A DNA stretch of 64,000 nucleotides from Parus major (Eukaryota > Chordata > Aves > Passeriformes > Paridae), in assembly GCF_001522545.3 (NCBI RefSeq), contig NC_031792.1:2315500-2379499 (forward strand), given 5' to 3'. Under the pieces are notes generated by a model. The model saw only the letters and a list, made by a program, of their open reading frames with translations. It did not search any database and was not told the DNA's origin. Each line of letters starts with the position of its first letter. The stretch's first letter is position 1. Of the stretch, positions 15,001 through 30,000 are shown piece after piece. The translations under genes and the position numbers were made by a program.

Positions 15001-18000
15001 GCTGTGCTACCTTTACACAGACCTGTACAAACAGACCAACTCCAAAGAGACACGGCGCGTTTTCCTGGAGTTTTACCAGTTTTTCCTGGACAGAGCTGCA
15101 GTAGGTTCCACTTGATTTCCTCATTTTCACACACATCCAGCAAGTTGAGCTTGACCTTTCTTCACCCACCTAAAAACTGAGTGGGTTAAAGCCCTCCAAA
15201 AGAAAAATGGGAAGAATGTTTTATAAGTAACTTCATCAAATGCAATACTGCAGTAAAAAAATTAAGTATTTTCGTTGAAATGTTAGCAGGAAAGTGAATG
15301 GCCTCAGATGCCTGGTAAGAAAATAAATCCCAGGGGATTTGTTGTTGGTAGGAGGAATAATTCAGGGGTAGGTAAGCAAATTCTGGCCCTTCTTCGTTGC
15401 TTTTTAGTTAATAATTGCTGTGGGTATTGATGTGGCTGTTTCAAGGATTGGGAAATTTTATGTGTCTGTTGAAAAGCTGAGAAAATTCTTTGCTGTCACA
15501 AATCAAACTCCCAGAAGCTGCAGCAGAGGTTTATAAACCACATGTTCATCTTAAATAATCCTGTGAATTATATAATATATTCATGGCAGTCTCCCTTTTT
15601 GGAACCAGCAGGTGCTCAGATGGGATGGTTTTAGCTTTTGAGGGAATTCCCTGGTGTGATTTCTGTGTTTTATTGGGGTGCTGGTTTTCCTGTTGGTTCT
15701 CCCATCCTTTCTCTCCTTTTGCAGAACCTGAAAGTCCCAGTTCCAGATGAAATCTCCTTGGAATTAGGTAGGGTGCTGTGTTTGTGGGGGTCAAAGGCAG
15801 GGGGTTGGTTAATTCAGGGAAATTACTGAAGTCATTTATTGGAGGTGGGGACTGTTCCCACAGGAATAATTGAAGAATTTTTTGCCTCACAGACAGGAGA
15901 AGGCCAGAGCTCCTCCCTGAAGAGCTCCACCGCCAGTTCATCCAAACCATGCAGGATAAAGTCTGTCCAGAGGTTCAGAGGAACCTGGAAGATTTCAGGT
16001 ACCAAAAGCTCTCTGTGCAGTTTCCATTCAATTCATGTTTTATTTCGATCAGCATTCCAGCACAGGGAAACCTGAGGGACATAGAATTCCTTTGGATTGG
16101 ATGGGAATATACCCCATGGCCAATCTTTATTTAAAGTCATCAATTGCAGTCCTGTCCCTTGGATTCATCATTCCTTGGAGCTGAGTGAGGAAATGTCTGT
16201 TTTCATAGGTGTTGTTATATAAATCTCTCTTACTGATTGTGTTTATGATCAGCTTATATATATATATATATATATATTTTTTCCCCTTTTCCTATTTTCC
16301 TTCTCTTTCCCCTTTGGGCAGGGAATAATCCTCTTTTCAGAGCTGTCACGAGCATGGAGTAGAAGTTGATAATTAATTTGCTTTTTCTTGTGGAGTCCTA
16401 AGAGCTCCATAAGGAACTATTCCACACCTGGAAACCTCTCAACTCCAACATCCCAAAAGCCCTTCTGTGAGTTGTGTGGCACACCCCAAGTGCCATCTCC
16501 AGCTGCAGGTGATGCTTCCTGTGCCCTTTTCCAGGCAGAAGCGGAGCATGGGGCTGACCCTGGCCGAGGGGGAGCTGACCAGGCTGGACGCAGAGCGGCT
16601 GCGCGACCGCAACGCCGTGGAGAAGGAGAGGAGCTGTGCCGAGCAGATCATCGCTAAAATCGAGGAGGTCCTGTAAGTGACAGCCAACAGGAAGGTGGGG
16701 TGACAAAAGGAAGCCATCATCAAGGTGCTGCCTCGGGTGTGAAGGAGCTGGGGAGTGGAATTTGGCTGTGTTTGGGTTCCTGCCCAGGAGTGTTTGGTGG
16801 GGTGATGAGAGCCAGGAGAAGGCAGGGGGGAAGTGAAGGCAGTTGTGTGCAGGAGGATGCTGTGGAACACTGCAGGGCATGCTGCCATTGTCAGCTTGTG
16901 CATTATTAGATCAGAGCCTTTTTCCTGTAGAAACAGCAGCTCCTCAACCCATTTTCTCCTTTTCACTGCGGGCTGAATCCAATTTCCACAGCTGAACCTT
17001 CATTTTTGATTTTTGATTTTATTTTTTTCCCTTGCTGGGACTGCTGAACATTCTAAAAGACACTTCAACACAGCTACTGATGCTCTGGGTGGATGGGGCC
17101 GGGTGTTAATTGGGTTTTGAGTTTCATTTTGAAACCTTTTCTGGTTTTTAGGATGACATCTCAGCCTCTGGAAGAAGACAAGAGGTAATGTGGAGCTCGG
17201 GCTGTGTTGTGCTGATAGAGCAAGACAGCCCTCTCCCGGCTGTTCTCCAGCACTCATCTCCTGAATCCCCTGGCATAAATCATTGGAATTCAGAGCCTCT
17301 TCTTCACTGATGTTTGTTGCCTGTGTTTCACATCTTAAAAATTACTGTCACTGAGAGTTTGTGTTTATTTCTGTTTTGTAACTGTTTCAATCTGCTCTAA
17401 CATTTATTTTCTGTGTGTGGATTGTCCTGTTCAGTTTTTATCTGAGCAGCTTTCCCTCCACTTTTTGCAGTAACCTTTTACTGCTGCTTATTTTTACCAT
17501 AACTCAAAGCTATAATGTGACATCAAATATGGTTTTAGTGCAGAATTTTAGGACCTTCTGTGTAATTCTCAAAATTGTATTTTCACTTCCTGGGCTTCTC
17601 TGCCTTTTGTCATGGACTGATTTGGTTTGGAAGGGACCTTAAAGATGATTTAATTCCACCCCCTGCCACAGACAGGGGCACCTTCCGCTGTCCCAGGGTG
17701 GCCTTGGACATTTCCAGGGATCCAGGGGCAGCCACAGCTTCTCTGGGCACCCTGTGCCAGAGCCTCCCCATCCATCTATTCCCTCTTTATTTACCCCATC
17801 ATTTACAAAAGGATAAATTCTGATGTTGGCTGAGCCTTCCCATTACCTGTGGGAATTTATTTCATTGCTTACTTTAATTTAAAAACGAACAATAGAACCT
17901 TGGCACTCGACCTTAAGTTTATTGACTCAATATATTTCTCATAAACCTCACTTTTCCTCTCACTGTGTTTGGCAGCTCCACCATGCAATATGTGATCCTC

Positions 18001-21000
18001 ACCTACATGAAACACCTGGGAGTCAAAGTCAAAGAGCCTCGGAACCTGGAGCAGAAGCGGGGCCGGATTGGTTTCCTGCCAAAGATCAAGGTAATGCTGG
18101 TGTGGCCACAGAGCATTTGGGTGCAATTCAGACCCTGATTTTGCAGGAAAAATATAAAAAATAGTTGTGATTTTCTGCTGTTCCAAGAGGATCTGGGATT
18201 GCTGAGCTGCACAGCAAACCTAAGAGCTGAAATTGGGTTCTGCATCTGTTGGCAGATGCGTGAATTGGAAATAATTGGAATTATTTCCTTTATGTCAACT
18301 CCCGAATTCACCTTGTTTTTCGCAGTTATTAAATCTTTGGGTGAGGAATGTTTCATAGAACACAACCTTGAACCACAGGAGGGTCTCATTAAAGCTGTTG
18401 CCTTGTTTACTTCAGTTTTTTCTGGAGAAACTTGTCTAAACCCTCCTGGTTTGCCATGCAGGAGAGCTCTTCTCCTTGCCACCCCCACTTTTCCAGTTAT
18501 ATAATGAATATTTCCACCAAAACTTCTTCCCTGTGGGTGTGATCCCTTGTCTTCCACAGCATGGGGGTGTATCTGGTCACAGTAGCTACTTATTCTCATC
18601 AGCATTTCAGCTTCTTTTGAAATATTGAGAGAGTTTCAAGCAGTTCTAAACCGACTGCGAAAAGGTGAAACAGTGTGAAACCTTTTTGAAGGTTTGTGTC
18701 CTCTCCCTTCTGCAGCTTGAAAGAATTAATTAAAATCTCAGTGAACAGCTGGATTTTGAAGCAGTGGGAGATGAGTTTGCTTTTCTTTACCTGCAGCAAA
18801 GCATCAAGAAGGAGAAAGAAGGAGAGGAGAAAGGGAAGAGGAGAGGCTTCCCCAACATTCTGGGCCCCCCGAGGAGACCGAGCCGACATGACAGCAGTGC
18901 AAGTATGTCAGCCCAGGAAACCCCTGTGCCCTGCTGGCCTGGAAGCCACAGGAAATCCCTGCTGCCTTTAAATATTCCTGCCAGGAATCCCTATTTCCCC
19001 CATCTCCCCCTTCCCAAACCTCATCCCAGCCATCCTGCCTCACCCAATCCCACTCCTCCCAATTTGGACCCCACTTCTCCCAATTCCCTTCCAGCCCTGT
19101 CTCATCCTGAGGGGCTGTGGAATCGAGTTTTGGGCTGGGATTGAGGCATTTTGGGGTAGGATTGAGGCATTTTGGGGTAAGATTGAGTGATCTTAAACTT
19201 TTTGTTGCCAAAATCCGGTTTTGAAGCCGCACAAACCTGTTTTTGGCCCTGAAATGCTGCCTCTCTCAGCCCTGAAAAACTCAGTCCAGCGATGTGAAGA
19301 AGTTCCAGCGGTGTGCTGATTCTCTTTGTTCTCTTTCTTCAGTTGGCAGGGCCATGGAGATGCAGAAGCCCAGGCACCCCAAGCACTCTCCCACAGCCTC
19401 TTCTGTGAGCCCAGAGCCCCCCGAGTCCAGCAAGCTGCGGCAGAGCGGCTCCTCCAGCGAGGGCACAGATGCCCCTTACCCCCCTGCCAACCCCATGTCC
19501 CCCCTGGCAATGGGGCCCTTTGCCTCCCCAGAGGGCAGCAAGGACGGTGACACAGGTAGGGTGGAATGAGGGATGGTTAAAGGCTGTGCTGTGGACAGGA
19601 TGTGCAGAGCGCTGATGCAACACAGCCAGGCCAGTTAGGAAATGCTTTGGTGTCATTAGAGCTGCTCTTCCTCGCCTTAATCAGCTTTCCTTAATTAGGG
19701 AATGTTGCCACGAGCAGCAGTGAGTGGTTGTTAGTGGGTTCTGCCACTGTGGCATTGGATCATCCAACAGGAAAAACCCAGCAGGTGCCAGCCTGTGTCA
19801 CCTGAAGCTTTTGTCGATGAGATTTGTCCTCACCAGGCTGGGAATTGAGTTCCTCCAGCTCTGGAGCTGGAATCAAGGGGTTCTGGAGAGGCTGGGAACA
19901 TTTCCAATTTGGTTCCTCACCTTTCACATTTATTCTGTGTCCAGGTTTGAAGCAGCCTGGGGAAGCCCCACCTGCCAGTGACTCCATGGATGGCACCCCC
20001 CGCACACCCAACAACACCTTTGAGTTCCCATCTCCTTTGGAAAACCTGCAGGAGGAGGAGGGAGAATCTGAGAGGTAACTCTGGGTGCTTGGGGGAGCCT
20101 TGAGACAGGGTCAGGAAATCCTGGAAAGGATCATTGTAGAGACTCCTTGGTCAGTGTGACAGTGGCTGTTGAAATTTAGTACATAAAATTACAGTGACGT
20201 GGTTTGTGTTAAATATTGTTGGTAGAATTAGGAAACTTTGATCTGTGGCTCTGCTCTGATAGAAAACTGTCAGGAGAGGGGACAAAATTCTTTGCTTTGG
20301 AGCCCAGATCACCATTCTGAAGTTATGCTGAGTGTCTGAGCAGGAAGAAATTCAGGCACAAGCTTCCCTAATGATTTCTTTCCTTCCTCGCAGGATGGTT
20401 GACATGGGAACACCAAAACCTTTTCGCAAGTGAGTGTGCTTAGAAATGTTTGAGCTTGACTGAATTTGTTTGGATTTCGAGAGGTTATGAAGCAGAATGC
20501 AGCAGTGCTTATTGTTCTGAGCCAGCAGAGTTGTCTGCATGATCTTTTTTCTTTAAGAACACATGAAATCAGACACTGGCAGCCATTTATAGGGCAGGTG
20601 GAGTGAGTCATTTGCAAAAAAAACCCCTTTGATCTGTGAGTGAAGTGGAATGATTGCTGTATCCACTGATTAGAATGGATGGGAGGTGAGTTAGGGAGTA
20701 GAGATATCCCTATTTTCCTTTTCAGTCTTGCTGCTGTTGGTTCTGTACCTGCAGATAGACAGAGGCAAGAAACTGTAACCTGCCCTTTTCACTGCCTTGA
20801 TACCTGACTGCAAATGATTTGATCTGTGTCATTAAAAGGAGGGTTATGAAAACAGTCAGAACAGGCAGGCAGTCTGTAAAGGGCAAAATCAGAGAATGCC
20901 CAGAGGTTCAGGCATCAAACAGCCTCCAGCTGGCAGGGGCAGTGTATTCATAAAGCTGATTTATGTACTTAGCTTTTCCCTGGAATGGGAGTTATCTCAC

Positions 21001-24000
21001 ATTTTTCCTCCTCCCATCAGGATGGACAGTGTTGGCTTTGCAGATGTGCAGAGTGAGGATGAGCTCTATGACTTCGACATGGACATGGATCCTCCCAACT
21101 GGCAGCAGCTTGTGAGCAGGGAGGTGCTGATGGGGCTCAAACCCTACGAAATCAAGCGTCAAGAAGTGATAAATGGTGAGGTTCTTTCCTACCTGGCCAA
21201 GCTCAGAGTTTAAACCTTCCCCTGGAGCTTTGAAGTTCTTAAAATTTACAATTAGGTTTTTCTTCAGTGATTTTGTGAAGTAGTGGTAGTGGAAAACTTT
21301 TGGTTTGAAGAGTTCTTAGGTGTGAAAGCTGTGCCTGTTACTGGGAAATAGCCTGAGGTGAGATTGATCCAGTCCTTAGAGGAGAAATAAACAATATCAA
21401 GTGGTTATTAAACAATGTTCAGGCACTGAAAGGCCAGTTTTTAATACATTCTATAAAAGCAAACAAGAAAAGCTTGGCTTCTTGGAAAGCAGGTGATGGA
21501 AATGCGACTCCCAAAGTTCACATCTGAGTTGCAGCTCCTGCAGAACTCCACGTGGATTTGTGAGCTCAGAGTTCGCTTGGTTTGGGGTAAACGATGGAAT
21601 TTTACCAACAATCCAAACATGGAGTTACAGCAGAGCCTGGAATACAGACCAGGGAGGGAAATGCTGCTCAGGGACCTGTTGTGAGCTGGTTTCTGGCTCC
21701 ACAGCTGCCATCCTGCTTTCCCTGTCTCCCCAGAGCTGTTCTACACGGAGCGAGCCCACGTGCGCACGCTGAAGGTCCTGCACAACGTCTTCTACCAGAG
21801 GGTCACCAGGGAGGGCATCCTCAGCTCCAGTGACAAGCGGAAAATCTTCTCCAACCTCGAGGATATCCTTGGGCTGCATGGTAGGAGCAGCTGGATGCTG
21901 GAATTCTGGCTTCCAGTGGCTGAAAAATCGAAGCAAAAGGACCCTGGAACACGAGGCAGCTTCGCCCAGCGCTTGAGATAGAGCAGAATTCGTCAGGACA
22001 CTGCCCTGGGCTTGCTTTTGCTCACACTTGTTCCATTTGTGATTCACAAAGATATTTTGATAAGGAATCACGTGTCCAGTGTTCCTTTTCCTTATCTGTG
22101 TTGATTGATGCTGGATAAAAGGAGCAGTGAGGTTTATGGGCCAGCGTTTGAGGTGGTACAACTGCCCTTGAGGAGAGCAGAAAACAGATTTCTCAAGGTT
22201 GATTTATAATTGTTTCTGGAGGCCGTGGCCCTTCCTCGTTGTTTTTGCTCCCAATAGGAATTTCAGCCACTGAACAATCACTTGTGTGGTTTTATGTCTT
22301 CTGAATTATTCCTGTTTATAGAAAAATTATATTGAGCCTCAGCAAAGATAAGTTTGGAATGGTTCTTAGGGGTCATTTGAAGCCAGGTGAGACACAAGTG
22401 CAAAGGAGGTACATCACATTTTACTAAATATTCTAAATGTATTAAGTTGCAGGATATTGTTTATCAGCTAATTAAAATTATTTCAAATCTAGTCTTCTCC
22501 TAGAATAGCTTTTATGTTAAATGCTGAAAATTAAGCCAACAATTTGGCCACTATTAATAAAATTTACCTTTTTTCCCCTTGTTTTTAAGTTGCACTGAAT
22601 GATCAGATGAAATCTGTCCGAAAAAGGAACGAGACTTCTGTCATTGGCCAAATTGGGGAAGATTTGCTCTCCTGGGTAAAACTCCTTTAATGTTTCTTCT
22701 GTTTGAAAATAATGTGTCATAGAATGACCAACAGAGGCAGAGGTTTGAGGAGATAATTCCCAGCAATGGGAACTGAAGGGGCTGGGAGTTGTGGAGCCAA
22801 AACAGAGCTGGAGGATGAGGGGGAAGGAAAGCAGGAAAAACTCAAAGGATTTTCATCTGACTGGAGATAAGAGTCATTTAAGGCACAGGAATAATTTCCT
22901 TAGGATGTGTGGGTAGAACAGAAAGGTACTTTTGGGTACATAAAGGTGAGAGTGGGATTTTGGAAAACGTAGTGGCACGATTTATTTCAGTAACACTGAA
23001 ATGTGAGCCTGGTGTTGCCTGTGGTGCAGTTAAAGGATGATTAAAAATACTGATTTCTAATCTTAGAATGTACAATTTGGAGTTTATAGTGCTGTTGCAG
23101 GCTTCACTTTTGAAATCTTTATGGAAAGGTTTGGCTGCCCCATCCCTGGAAGTGTTCAAGGATGTTTTGGGATAGTGGAAGGTGTCCCTGCCCATGATGG
23201 GGATGAGCTTTAAAATCCCTTTCAACCCAAATCAGTCTGGGATTCTGTGATGTGGGGAGGCTGGATTCAGGAGAACAGAAGAGTTGGAGATGTAAAGGTC
23301 TCTGTGAAGACAAAGCCTTAAACCAGGGCAGAAATCACTCCTCAATTTTGTCAATAACTCCTTTATTCCCTAATAATACGAGTGGTGAGCCCAGTTATAG
23401 CTCTGCCTGCTGAGGGCAGCTCGTGCTGAGCTCCAGCCTATCTAAACTTGGCTTTTTTGGCTTTCTGGCACAGTTTAGTGGAGCAGCAGAGGAGAAGCTG
23501 AAACTTGCCACTGCCACCTTCTGCAGCAACCAGCCCTTCGCTCTCGAGGTCATCAAGTCCCGCCAGAAGAAGGACTCGCGCTTCCAGACCTTTGTGCAGG
23601 TGAGTCTGCCACAGGCTCTGAGTTTCCTCATCACAGCCCAATGAATCCTCCTAGATAAAGTTCTGATAGTTAATGACAGTAATTAATGACATCATGCCTA
23701 ACGCTGCCTTCAGCTGGGGATCATTTCCAGCGCTGTGTTTATCTCTCCTGATGGTTTTTGGAGAACCATCAGGTTCAGTTCTGGGGAGCACAGAGTGTCC
23801 TGGTGGGATGCAGGGCAGCACCCGCTGTCCCAGGCAGGAGATGTCGAGTTCTGTGTGGGGCAGAGTGCTCAATGTGCCAGGGCCAGGTGACAGATGCTGC
23901 ACAGCTGCTCTGCCTGCCAGGAGAGGGGTTTGGGTCCATGTGGCATTTGCAGGAGAACACAATCCCCGTGAACACAGGCTGGGAGGAGCTCTGGGAAGAT

Positions 24001-27000
24001 TACCTTGACAAATGTCCCGTGTTTTGCTGCCGTGTTCCCTGGGTGCTGCTGACTGAGATTGATGGGGGATGGTTCCAAGCCCATGGGGAGTAATGAGGGG
24101 AGGAAGGCACTGCTGCTGTGATGAGCTTTTCCTCAGGGAAATTGCAGATGGAGAGGGGATGTGTTGTCTGGGTGATGGATCTTGGCATCTCTTGTCTTGT
24201 ATTTAATTACTGGAAAGTGAAGTAATAGATGTTTAAGTGATGAATAGATGTTGTGCATTCAGGTAATTATGGCCTTAATAAAAATGACAAATGCAGATAT
24301 TGTGCTGTTGGAATTTAGGATGCTGAGAGCAACCCCCTGTGCCGGCGGCTGCAGCTGAAGGATATCATCCCCACGGAGATGCAGAGGTTGACTAAATACC
24401 CCCTTCTGCTGGATAACATTGCTAAATACACAGGTAAAGCCTTTCCACTGGGGTTTGGGCACCCACCCCAGCAGGGTTTTTTAGGTAAATGCGTTAAATA
24501 ACACTTTAATTTTTGTGTCTCTGTTCTCATTGCCACCTCACTGCTGCTTTCTACACAGGAGGTGTAAAAAATAATAATAATGAAAAGAAAAACCCAGTGT
24601 TTGTTCCTCCTTAGGAAAATAAAAAGGAAATTCAGTGTGAAATAAGTGGATCTGTCAAACCTGTAAAGCAGCACAGTGTCCTCATGCTCTTGCAGAGGGT
24701 GGGGTTTAATTAGGATGTGTTACACTGAAAGATACTTAGAGCACAACAGGCAAAAATGTGATAAATAATAGCAGAAAATGCCTTTCCAGCTTTACTATCT
24801 GATACCTGCTGCAGAGTAATTTCATTACTCATAAAAATAGACTGCAGCTACAAGTTCCCTCTAATCCCAATTAGGAAAGCATGTGATACTCCATTATCTT
24901 TGATGTACTGGTTTATGTTCCTGTTAACTGAATTCTCAGTGTGGCTGCTGGTGCTGGTGAGAATTGATGGGTTCACCTGTGCCTGTACTCTTAGTAAGGA
25001 TTTTAGGTTTCTCAGATTATTGTGAATAGTTGTCACAAGGCCCTAAAAAAGGGAGAGTAACAATTGTATGATGTGTAGTGATCTGCAGGTCACAGTGAAT
25101 TCTCTCCTGCCACAAATCTCATTTTTTTACCACTTTTGCAGTGCAGTACTTTTGCTGATAGACTTCTGTGTGAGTTGAACTCCTCTTTGTGTGGTTTGAG
25201 GTCAGCAGGCTGCACGGGAGGGCTGACTGGTCAAACCTGTGCTGGGAAGCACTGTCCCACTCTGTTTTATTCTTGCAGAGCTGCCTGAGGAGAAGGAGAA
25301 GGTCAAGAAAGCGGCAGATCACTGTCGCCAGATCCTCAACCACGTGAACCAGGCTGTCAAAGAGTCAGAGAACAAGCAGGTGAGAGGGGCAGAGTGAACA
25401 TGCAGGGCTGGGGCCAGCAGTGAACCTGCACTCTGGGCAGTTCTGCTGCTCCAAGTGACCATTTCCTTGCATTTCCTGCAGCATCTGGAGGATTATCAGC
25501 GGCGACTCGACCTCTCCTACTTGAAGCAGTCGGAGGATCCCATGATGGATGAGTTCAGGGTGAGTGACTGCATTAAAACCAGCCCTGTGGGAATTGAGTT
25601 TGCAGCCCCATCATTCACTTTGTGCCTCTGCTGATGCACAATCAAGTACTCCTTGGAGATAAATATTTCTGTATGAAAATGAAAACAATTAGTGTCGGAA
25701 ATGTGAGTTTTTCCACCTTCCTGAAGATGGCTGTGGCTCTAACAGCCCAGTTCTGCACATCATGGTGCTGATGGAGCTTGTCAGCTCTGTGCAACAAACC
25801 TTTATGGCCTGTAAGCTCAAGCACTGTATCCCAAAAGAGATATCTGATGGATAATGAGATTATTGTGGATATTTATCTCATGTGAGTGCATCTCTTAGTG
25901 ATGCTGCTGGAACTGGGGAGGCCTTGGAGAGCCCTGAGGTGTAACAGTGGAATTGGCTTTAAAAGGAGAGCTTGTGCAAAAACGTGGGAGACCCACACAG
26001 CCAAATAAAGCTTGAAGTCAGGTATTAAAAAGACTCTTGTTTCATGGCTCCTGTAGATCCCAGCAGTTTTGTTGGAAGCTGGCTACCTGCTGCTTGCTTC
26101 CCCATCTCCCTCAAAGTCAGTGTGAATCAAAAAATAAATAAAATTATTTTCTATGAAACTATGTCATGTATCCTTCCCCAAATAAACCTGCAAGTGTTCA
26201 GTGAGGAGGGGAAGAACTTCCTGGCAGCTCTGAAATCTTGCTGTCATTGATTGTAGACTCTGAGACTTGGAATGGATGAATTGTGAAAATTGTCACTTCT
26301 GCTTGCCTGCAGATCTAAATGTCACAAGCACTGAAGTGCCTGAAGAATCCATTGACATTACAAATCCTGTCAGAGCATGGGGATGATTTGTAAATAATTT
26401 GTAGGCACACTTGACTTGCAAATGGAGTGCTGCAGCGTTAATCAGTCTTAATGCTTGAACTGAGAACGGGGTATTGGAAAAGCTCCTCCTAGGAAACAGG
26501 TGACATCCTAATGCCCCAGGAGCTTGGTGGGAGAATTCCCCAGCCTGTGGCACTTGGCATGTGGAAGAGAGGAGTGGAAAAGGGATGAACAGCCTCTCTG
26601 ACAAGATTCAGGGTTCCCTGCTCTGTGTTTCTTTTCCCAGCCTGGGTTTTGCTTGGCTCCAAACTGGAGTCCCTCTGGCATTCCTGTGTTTTATCATGAC
26701 TTGCTTCCATAGAAATTTCATCTTTTTTTCTTTCTCCTTGTGACAGAACCTGGATCTAACAAAGAGGAAAATGCTCCATGAAGGGCCCCTGACCTGGAAA
26801 GTGAATCGTGACAAAACCATCGGTGAGTCTGGCCCATGCCCTCACTCCCCTGGTGAATTTGCTGGGAAGGAGAGGAGGGAAAAGCTCTGCTGCAGCTCCC
26901 AATTATGCTTCTTACTGCCACCTCTAATAATGCCTGTGTGCTTCTCTGAGCTGATTAAATTATTCTTGTCAATTCTGAAATGTGCTGGAGTATCGTTAGG

Positions 27001-30000
27001 GCCACGCAGGGACACAGCAGTCAGTCATGGGCTGATCCAATTCCATCTGTAGCTTTCTGCTGGAGTTTTCACGAGGGAGATTTGCAGGCTTTGCCTGGAA
27101 TGGCTCGGCACTGATTGCTGCCTCTGCATGAGTAATCAGAAATGCAGCTTTCTGCTTTCTGATGGGAATCTTTTAACTCATTCTGGGCTTTTTTTTTGCG
27201 CTCTGGGCAGATCTGTACACTCTGCTGCTGGAGGACATCCTGGTGCTGCTGCAGAAACAAGATGACAAACTGGTGCTGAAGTGCCACAGCAAGATCCTGG
27301 CATCCACAGCCGACAGCAAACACACCTTCAGCCCCATCATCAAACTCAACACTGTGCTGGTTCGCCAGGTGGCCACAGGTCAGTGCAGCCCACTGAGAAA
27401 GCAGAAAGAGAAGCCAAAAATAAAGATTAGCTCAGTTGAGGAAGATGATTTTGTGTGGATTTTCAGAGCAGAACATGGAAAACTGCGTAGGCTTAATTCT
27501 TGGTTGTCCAACATCGTGCTTAGTATGGATGAGCTGTTTAACTTCTTTGCATCGGTAATAGGCATTGCTCAAGTTTTAAATAGACTTCTAAATGAAAGTA
27601 CTCTGATTGTGTTAGAGGAAAAGCACTCTGGAAATTATTAGAAGGGAAAAGAGGAGAAATGAAGCTTTTTCAAAATGGGTTTTTTCCCTTTGAGGACACA
27701 TTTCTTTGATAGGACAAGGTCAGTGTTTCTGCATTAGTGTTAGAGAGTCATCCCATGGACTTTTTCCTTGCTTTGGGCTGGGGTTATGGCTTGTTGGAGG
27801 AAATTTTGGGAAGCTGTGTGGGACCTGGCACCTGTTTGAGTCCTCCCTTCCCTGTGTTGGTGCAGATAACAAAGCTTTCTTTGTCATCTCCATGTCGGCG
27901 ACGGGGGCTCACATCTACGAGCTGGTGGCACAGACTGTCTCCGAGAAGAATGTGTAAGTCCTGGGGTCAACTCCAGCTGCTGCTGGCTTTGTTGGACCTG
28001 AGAGACCTTTCCCCCATGAATTCCCTGACTTCCTTCTCCAAACTTAGCTGGAAACCTGGTGGCCTCCGTAGGAAGCATCCACGGATAGTCCCTCCCAACT
28101 GATTCACTCCAGACCCTTTCCTGACCTCCAAAATGCTTTTGTTTATCCTTAAAATTCTGGGGTTTTGGGTCTGACTGCCAGATCAGACACAGAAATAATC
28201 CTGCATCTTCATGCAGCACCAGAGATCTTTGCAGATTTACATTCTGGCATCATAAACACCCCTCTGCAGGAATTGGATTCCATGGCTAAAAGCTTTATTG
28301 GGAGAAACTCTTTTTCTCCTAAAGATTATGCAGGGATAGATGAGCTTGTGGGGTACATGATTGTTGTTGCACATATTGCTCTTCAGTGATGGGTGAAATC
28401 GTGGTTTTTTATGTATTTATATATCAATTAACTGCTTGATTTGACAAGTGATAAGGTCCTGTCTATCATTTCTGTCTGCTGAAGAGCATCCAGGTGAGCT
28501 GAGCTTTATGCTGTGGTGATTTCAGGGTGTTCCTGGGGGGGACTGAATGTAACAGAACATTAAATAAAAAGCCATTTCTTTTGGTAAGAAAAGCAGTAAT
28601 AATACCAACTGGATTTAAGAGGATTAAATAGAGGAATGCTCATTCTGTTTCACTTGCTGCATGGTTTTATTTGCTGTTTCTGCTGCAGCTGGCAGGACCT
28701 TATAGCTCAGATGGCAGGAACTGTGAAGATGGGGAGCAGCAGAAGAGTGATCCCACTGCCTCAGTCAGGCCCTGGAGAGTAAGTCAGAGCTGCAGGAAGA
28801 AGAAAAGCTGATTTTTCTTCATCCAGCACACCTTTTCCTGCTCAAAAATTGCCCTCCAAAGCATGGATTCTCCTGCAGATCAACGTGACTGAAAGGATGT
28901 GTTTGTTCTTCCCTCCCTGCAGAGATGAGCGTGAAGAAGAGGAGCAGCAGAAGCTCAAAGAGCAGCATGACATTCCTGCCAGCAGCCTGCAAAGTCCAGG
29001 TAAAGCAGGGATTCATGGAAGTGGGAGCAGGAGATTTGCTCCACGGAGTGCAGATGTGCCCAGCCATATTCCTGAGGGGTGGGGATCCTAGGGCAGCTTT
29101 GAGATTCTTCTGGAAAGGGATGATTTCTTTACAAGTCATTCAGAGAAATGATGCTGAGCCTCTTGGAAATGCACTTTTTACTATTTCCATCTGATTTATG
29201 AACTGCTGGGAGAGTCTGTTTTTTAACCCTGGAAAGAGCTGGCTTTTTACCAAAGCCATGCACAAGAATCTTACTGTTTCCCAGAGTGGAATTTTCTGCA
29301 GTTTCGTCACTATTGTTTCTGAATTTTTGTTTTCTGCCCTCCAGATAAAGATTTGGGCCTGGAATCTCCATTAATACTGAACCCTCAGTCCTCTTCACCC
29401 CTCATGTCTGACAAGGCCAAGGTGGAAGGGCTGCTGGGGGCTGAGGGACAGTTTGAGAAGGTGCAGCAGGCAGAGCTGGCACTGAAGGACTCCTCTGCCT
29501 GCTATGAACACCCGGCCAGCAGCTCAGCCCCAGAGGGGCAGTGGGCACGGGATGCCCTGAGGAACTGTGAGTAGCCACGGGCAGCGCCCCTGGGGTGGGG
29601 TTTTGGGGTGGAATTCCTTCAAACAGCCCGTTTCTGTTTGCAGAAATCCAGCCCATCCGCTCCCCCTGGGCTGGATTTCACACCAGCTGGATCTGGCAGC
29701 AAGGGGTTCTGAATCCATGCACTGCTCCTTCCCTGGGCTTTGGGCATCTCCTTCTTTTTCTGGGGTTTTGTGGATCAAATCAGGGCCATAACGAATTTTT
29801 ACCGTCCGTGGAGTGCCTTGATGGCAAAATTATATTGCAGAACTTAATGCACAGTGCCATTGCTGGTCAGCAGTTTTTAAAGACAAGGCAGTGAGCCCTG
29901 GATTTACTCCATAGCACTGGGGCAGAACTGGAGCGCTTGCTTGTGTTGCAGAATAACATTTACCTTTTTCTTTTCTTTTATTTTTTTGTAAAATCCTGCA

